A stretch of 7,080 bases of DNA from Oscillospiraceae bacterium (lineage in GTDB: Bacteria > Bacillota > Clostridia > Oscillospirales > Oscillospiraceae): the NCBI GenBank assembly GCA_031280855.1, contig JAITGH010000126.1, positions 1 through 7,080 on the forward strand, written 5' to 3'. How positions within the stretch are numbered: the stretch's first letter is position 1; each line of letters begins with the position of its first letter. The notes under the pieces are model-generated. The model saw only the letters and a program-made list of their open reading frames with translations, searched no databases and was not told the DNA's origin. Shown here in pieces: positions 6,445-7,080 of the stretch. Made by a program: the position numbers and the translations under genes.

Positions 6445-6474
6445 CAGTTTTCGCTGATATTTAACTGAATTTTT
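6445..6474 (+). terminator. Weak intrinsic terminator candidate after dnaE
   Basis: CAGTT (6445-6449) can pair with AACTG (6463-6467) around a 13-base loop, followed after two bases by a run of five T (6470-6474). The stem is short, so it is a low-confidence call. It lies 21 bases after the dnaE stop. Confidence 0.3.
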
Positions 6475-6515
6475 CTATATATGCTAAACATTTGCTCGTT
6501 TGATACGATATATAG
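6475..6515. repeat. 8-bp AT-rich inverted repeat in the dnaE/GGDEF spacer
   Basis: CTATATAT (6475-6482) and its exact complement ATATATAG (6508-6515) are separated by 25 bases. The spacer 6425-6546 is clearly AT-rich compared with the flanking genes. Within it TGATACGAT (6501-6509) resembles an extended -10 box and TATAGT (6511-6516) a plain -10, but neither has a clear -35 partner. The repeat may be an operator for the diguanylate cyclase gene or a chance product of low complexity. Confidence 0.35.
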
Positions 6516-6533
6516 TAACATAACACATAAAAT

Positions 6534-6539
6534 GGAGAG
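6534..6539 (+). promoter_or_regulatory. Ribosome-binding site of the diguanylate cyclase gene
   Basis: GGAGAG is 7 bases before ATG 6547. A nearer ATG at 6542 is out of frame and stops after eight codons; only 6547 opens the long frame. Confidence 0.7.
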
Positions 6540-6546
6540 TTATGAT

Positions 6547-7080
6547 ATGGATATCAAACAAACGATAAGCGAGATCCTTATGGAGAGCGGCATCTACGCA
6601 TCGATGTACGATCTTGTGCGAGTCGTCGACGCGCCTAAGGGCAGATTGCTGGAACTTAAGGATCGTATCGTCACGGAGACCGTAACTAACTGCACTGACG
6701 CGCTGTGCTCATCCGCTCGTTGCAAAAACTGTACTTCGATCCGCGCATACTATACGGGGGAAACCAGCGTGAAGTTCGAGTACGTAAGCGGCGCGGTTAT
6801 GCTGGTTATGTCGGTGCCGGTGACGCTTAACGATGAGAAGTTCGTCGTCGAGCTTATCAAGGACATCACAAGCAGTATGACGATCGATATTGAGGACGCG
6901 AACAAGAGCCGCAGCATGGAGTTCGCAATCGCCAGGCTCAACTCTATGGCTCAGACCGACGCGCTGACCTCACTCCCGAATCGGCAGTTCATTAACGATA
7001 AGCTGCCCGAGAACATAAAGTCATGCCTCAATAATGGCGACAGCTTGTCCGTAGTCCTCGTCGATATCGACTTCTTCAAG
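6547..7080 (+). CDS. Diguanylate cyclase with PAS-like, cysteine-containing sensor domain (3' end outside window)
   Basis: The GGDEF family makes cyclic di-GMP from two GTP and controls lifestyle traits such as motility and adhesion. The window holds the first 178 codons. Residues about 15-120 form a PAS-like sensory domain, of a kind I recall at the N-terminus of clostridial GGDEF proteins, with YDLVRVVD (21-28), SIRAYYTGETSVKFEY and VVELIKDIT. Four cysteines, C49-x4-C54-x4-C59-x2-C62, are clustered in the middle of this domain and may bind a metal, an iron-sulfur cluster or sense redox state (inference). A short helical linker leads to the GGDEF start: DALTSLPNR (138-146) and VLVDIDFFK (170-178). 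The signature GG[DE]EF loop, the inhibitory site and any further EAL domain lie beyond the window, so catalytic activity cannot be judged. No membrane segment is seen, so it is probably cytoplasmic. It has its own AT-rich upstream region and is likely transcribed separately from dnaE. Confidence 0.88.
   Translation, partial: MDIKQTISEILMESGIYASMYDLVRVVDAPKGRLLELKDRIVTETVTNCTDALCSSARCKNCTSIRAYYTGETSVKFEYVSGAVMLVMSVPVTLNDEKFVVELIKDITSSMTIDIEDANKSRSMEFAIARLNSMAQTDALTSLPNRQFINDKLPENIKSCLNNGDSLSVVLVDIDFFK

Noticed and set aside
6425..6546. Possible cyclic di-GMP riboswitch before the diguanylate cyclase gene
   Set aside because: None of the conserved core elements of the known cyclic di-GMP riboswitch classes could be recognised, and the spacer is AT-rich and short.
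6542..6568. Eight-codon mini reading frame starting at the ATG 5 bases before the GGDEF start
   Set aside because: Spacing from GGAGAG is only 2 bases, too close for good initiation, and the peptide shows no regulatory pattern.

Overview
The window looks like chromosomal DNA from an anaerobic, GC-rich Firmicute, probably an uncultured member of the Clostridia. This is inferred from the clostridial-type DnaE (an HGD...RNIPGA insert and a C-terminal tail ending in ENVVVK-like residues), a two-cluster ferredoxin of a type I associate with anaerobes, a cysteine-bearing PAS-like/GGDEF protein, and strong GGAGG ribosome-binding sites. No search was run, so the taxonomy is tentative. I see no mobile element, CRISPR array, tRNA or rRNA.

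Layout from left to right: (1) the C-terminal two thirds of holA, the clamp-loader delta subunit, on the + strand; (2) 34 bases later, a complete but unusually divergent moeA (molybdopterin molybdenumtransferase family), + strand; (3) a 16-bp hairpin between convergent genes, whose loop contains the stop codon of the opposing gene; (4) a two-gene minus-strand operon, read right to left: a 182-aa iron-sulfur protein, then an 83-aa protein with eight cysteines, the two being separated by a single base; (5) a 160-base divergent promoter region; (6) dnaE, the replicative DNA polymerase III alpha subunit, complete at 1171 aa, on the + strand; (7) a 122-base AT-rich spacer with a weak terminator candidate and an 8-bp inverted repeat; (8) the start of a diguanylate cyclase gene, cut by the window end inside its GGDEF domain.

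Two proteins belong to replication (HolA loads the clamp, DnaE copies the DNA and carries a clamp-binding QLDLF motif). The middle section is redox and cofactor related: MoeA-like protein, iron-sulfur protein and its small cysteine-rich partner. The last gene makes the second messenger cyclic di-GMP, probably under control of an N-terminal sensor domain.

The points most worth checking are: a near-perfect extended -10 promoter placed so close to the dnaE start that the mRNA should be leaderless; a MoeA whose signature motifs are altered at many sites; the iron-sulfur protein whose second cluster motif lacks a cysteine, paired with the 83-aa protein; and a four-cysteine cluster in the sensor domain of the diguanylate cyclase. 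I do not see a clear-cut new system; the iron-sulfur/83-aa pair is the nearest candidate for a poorly described one.
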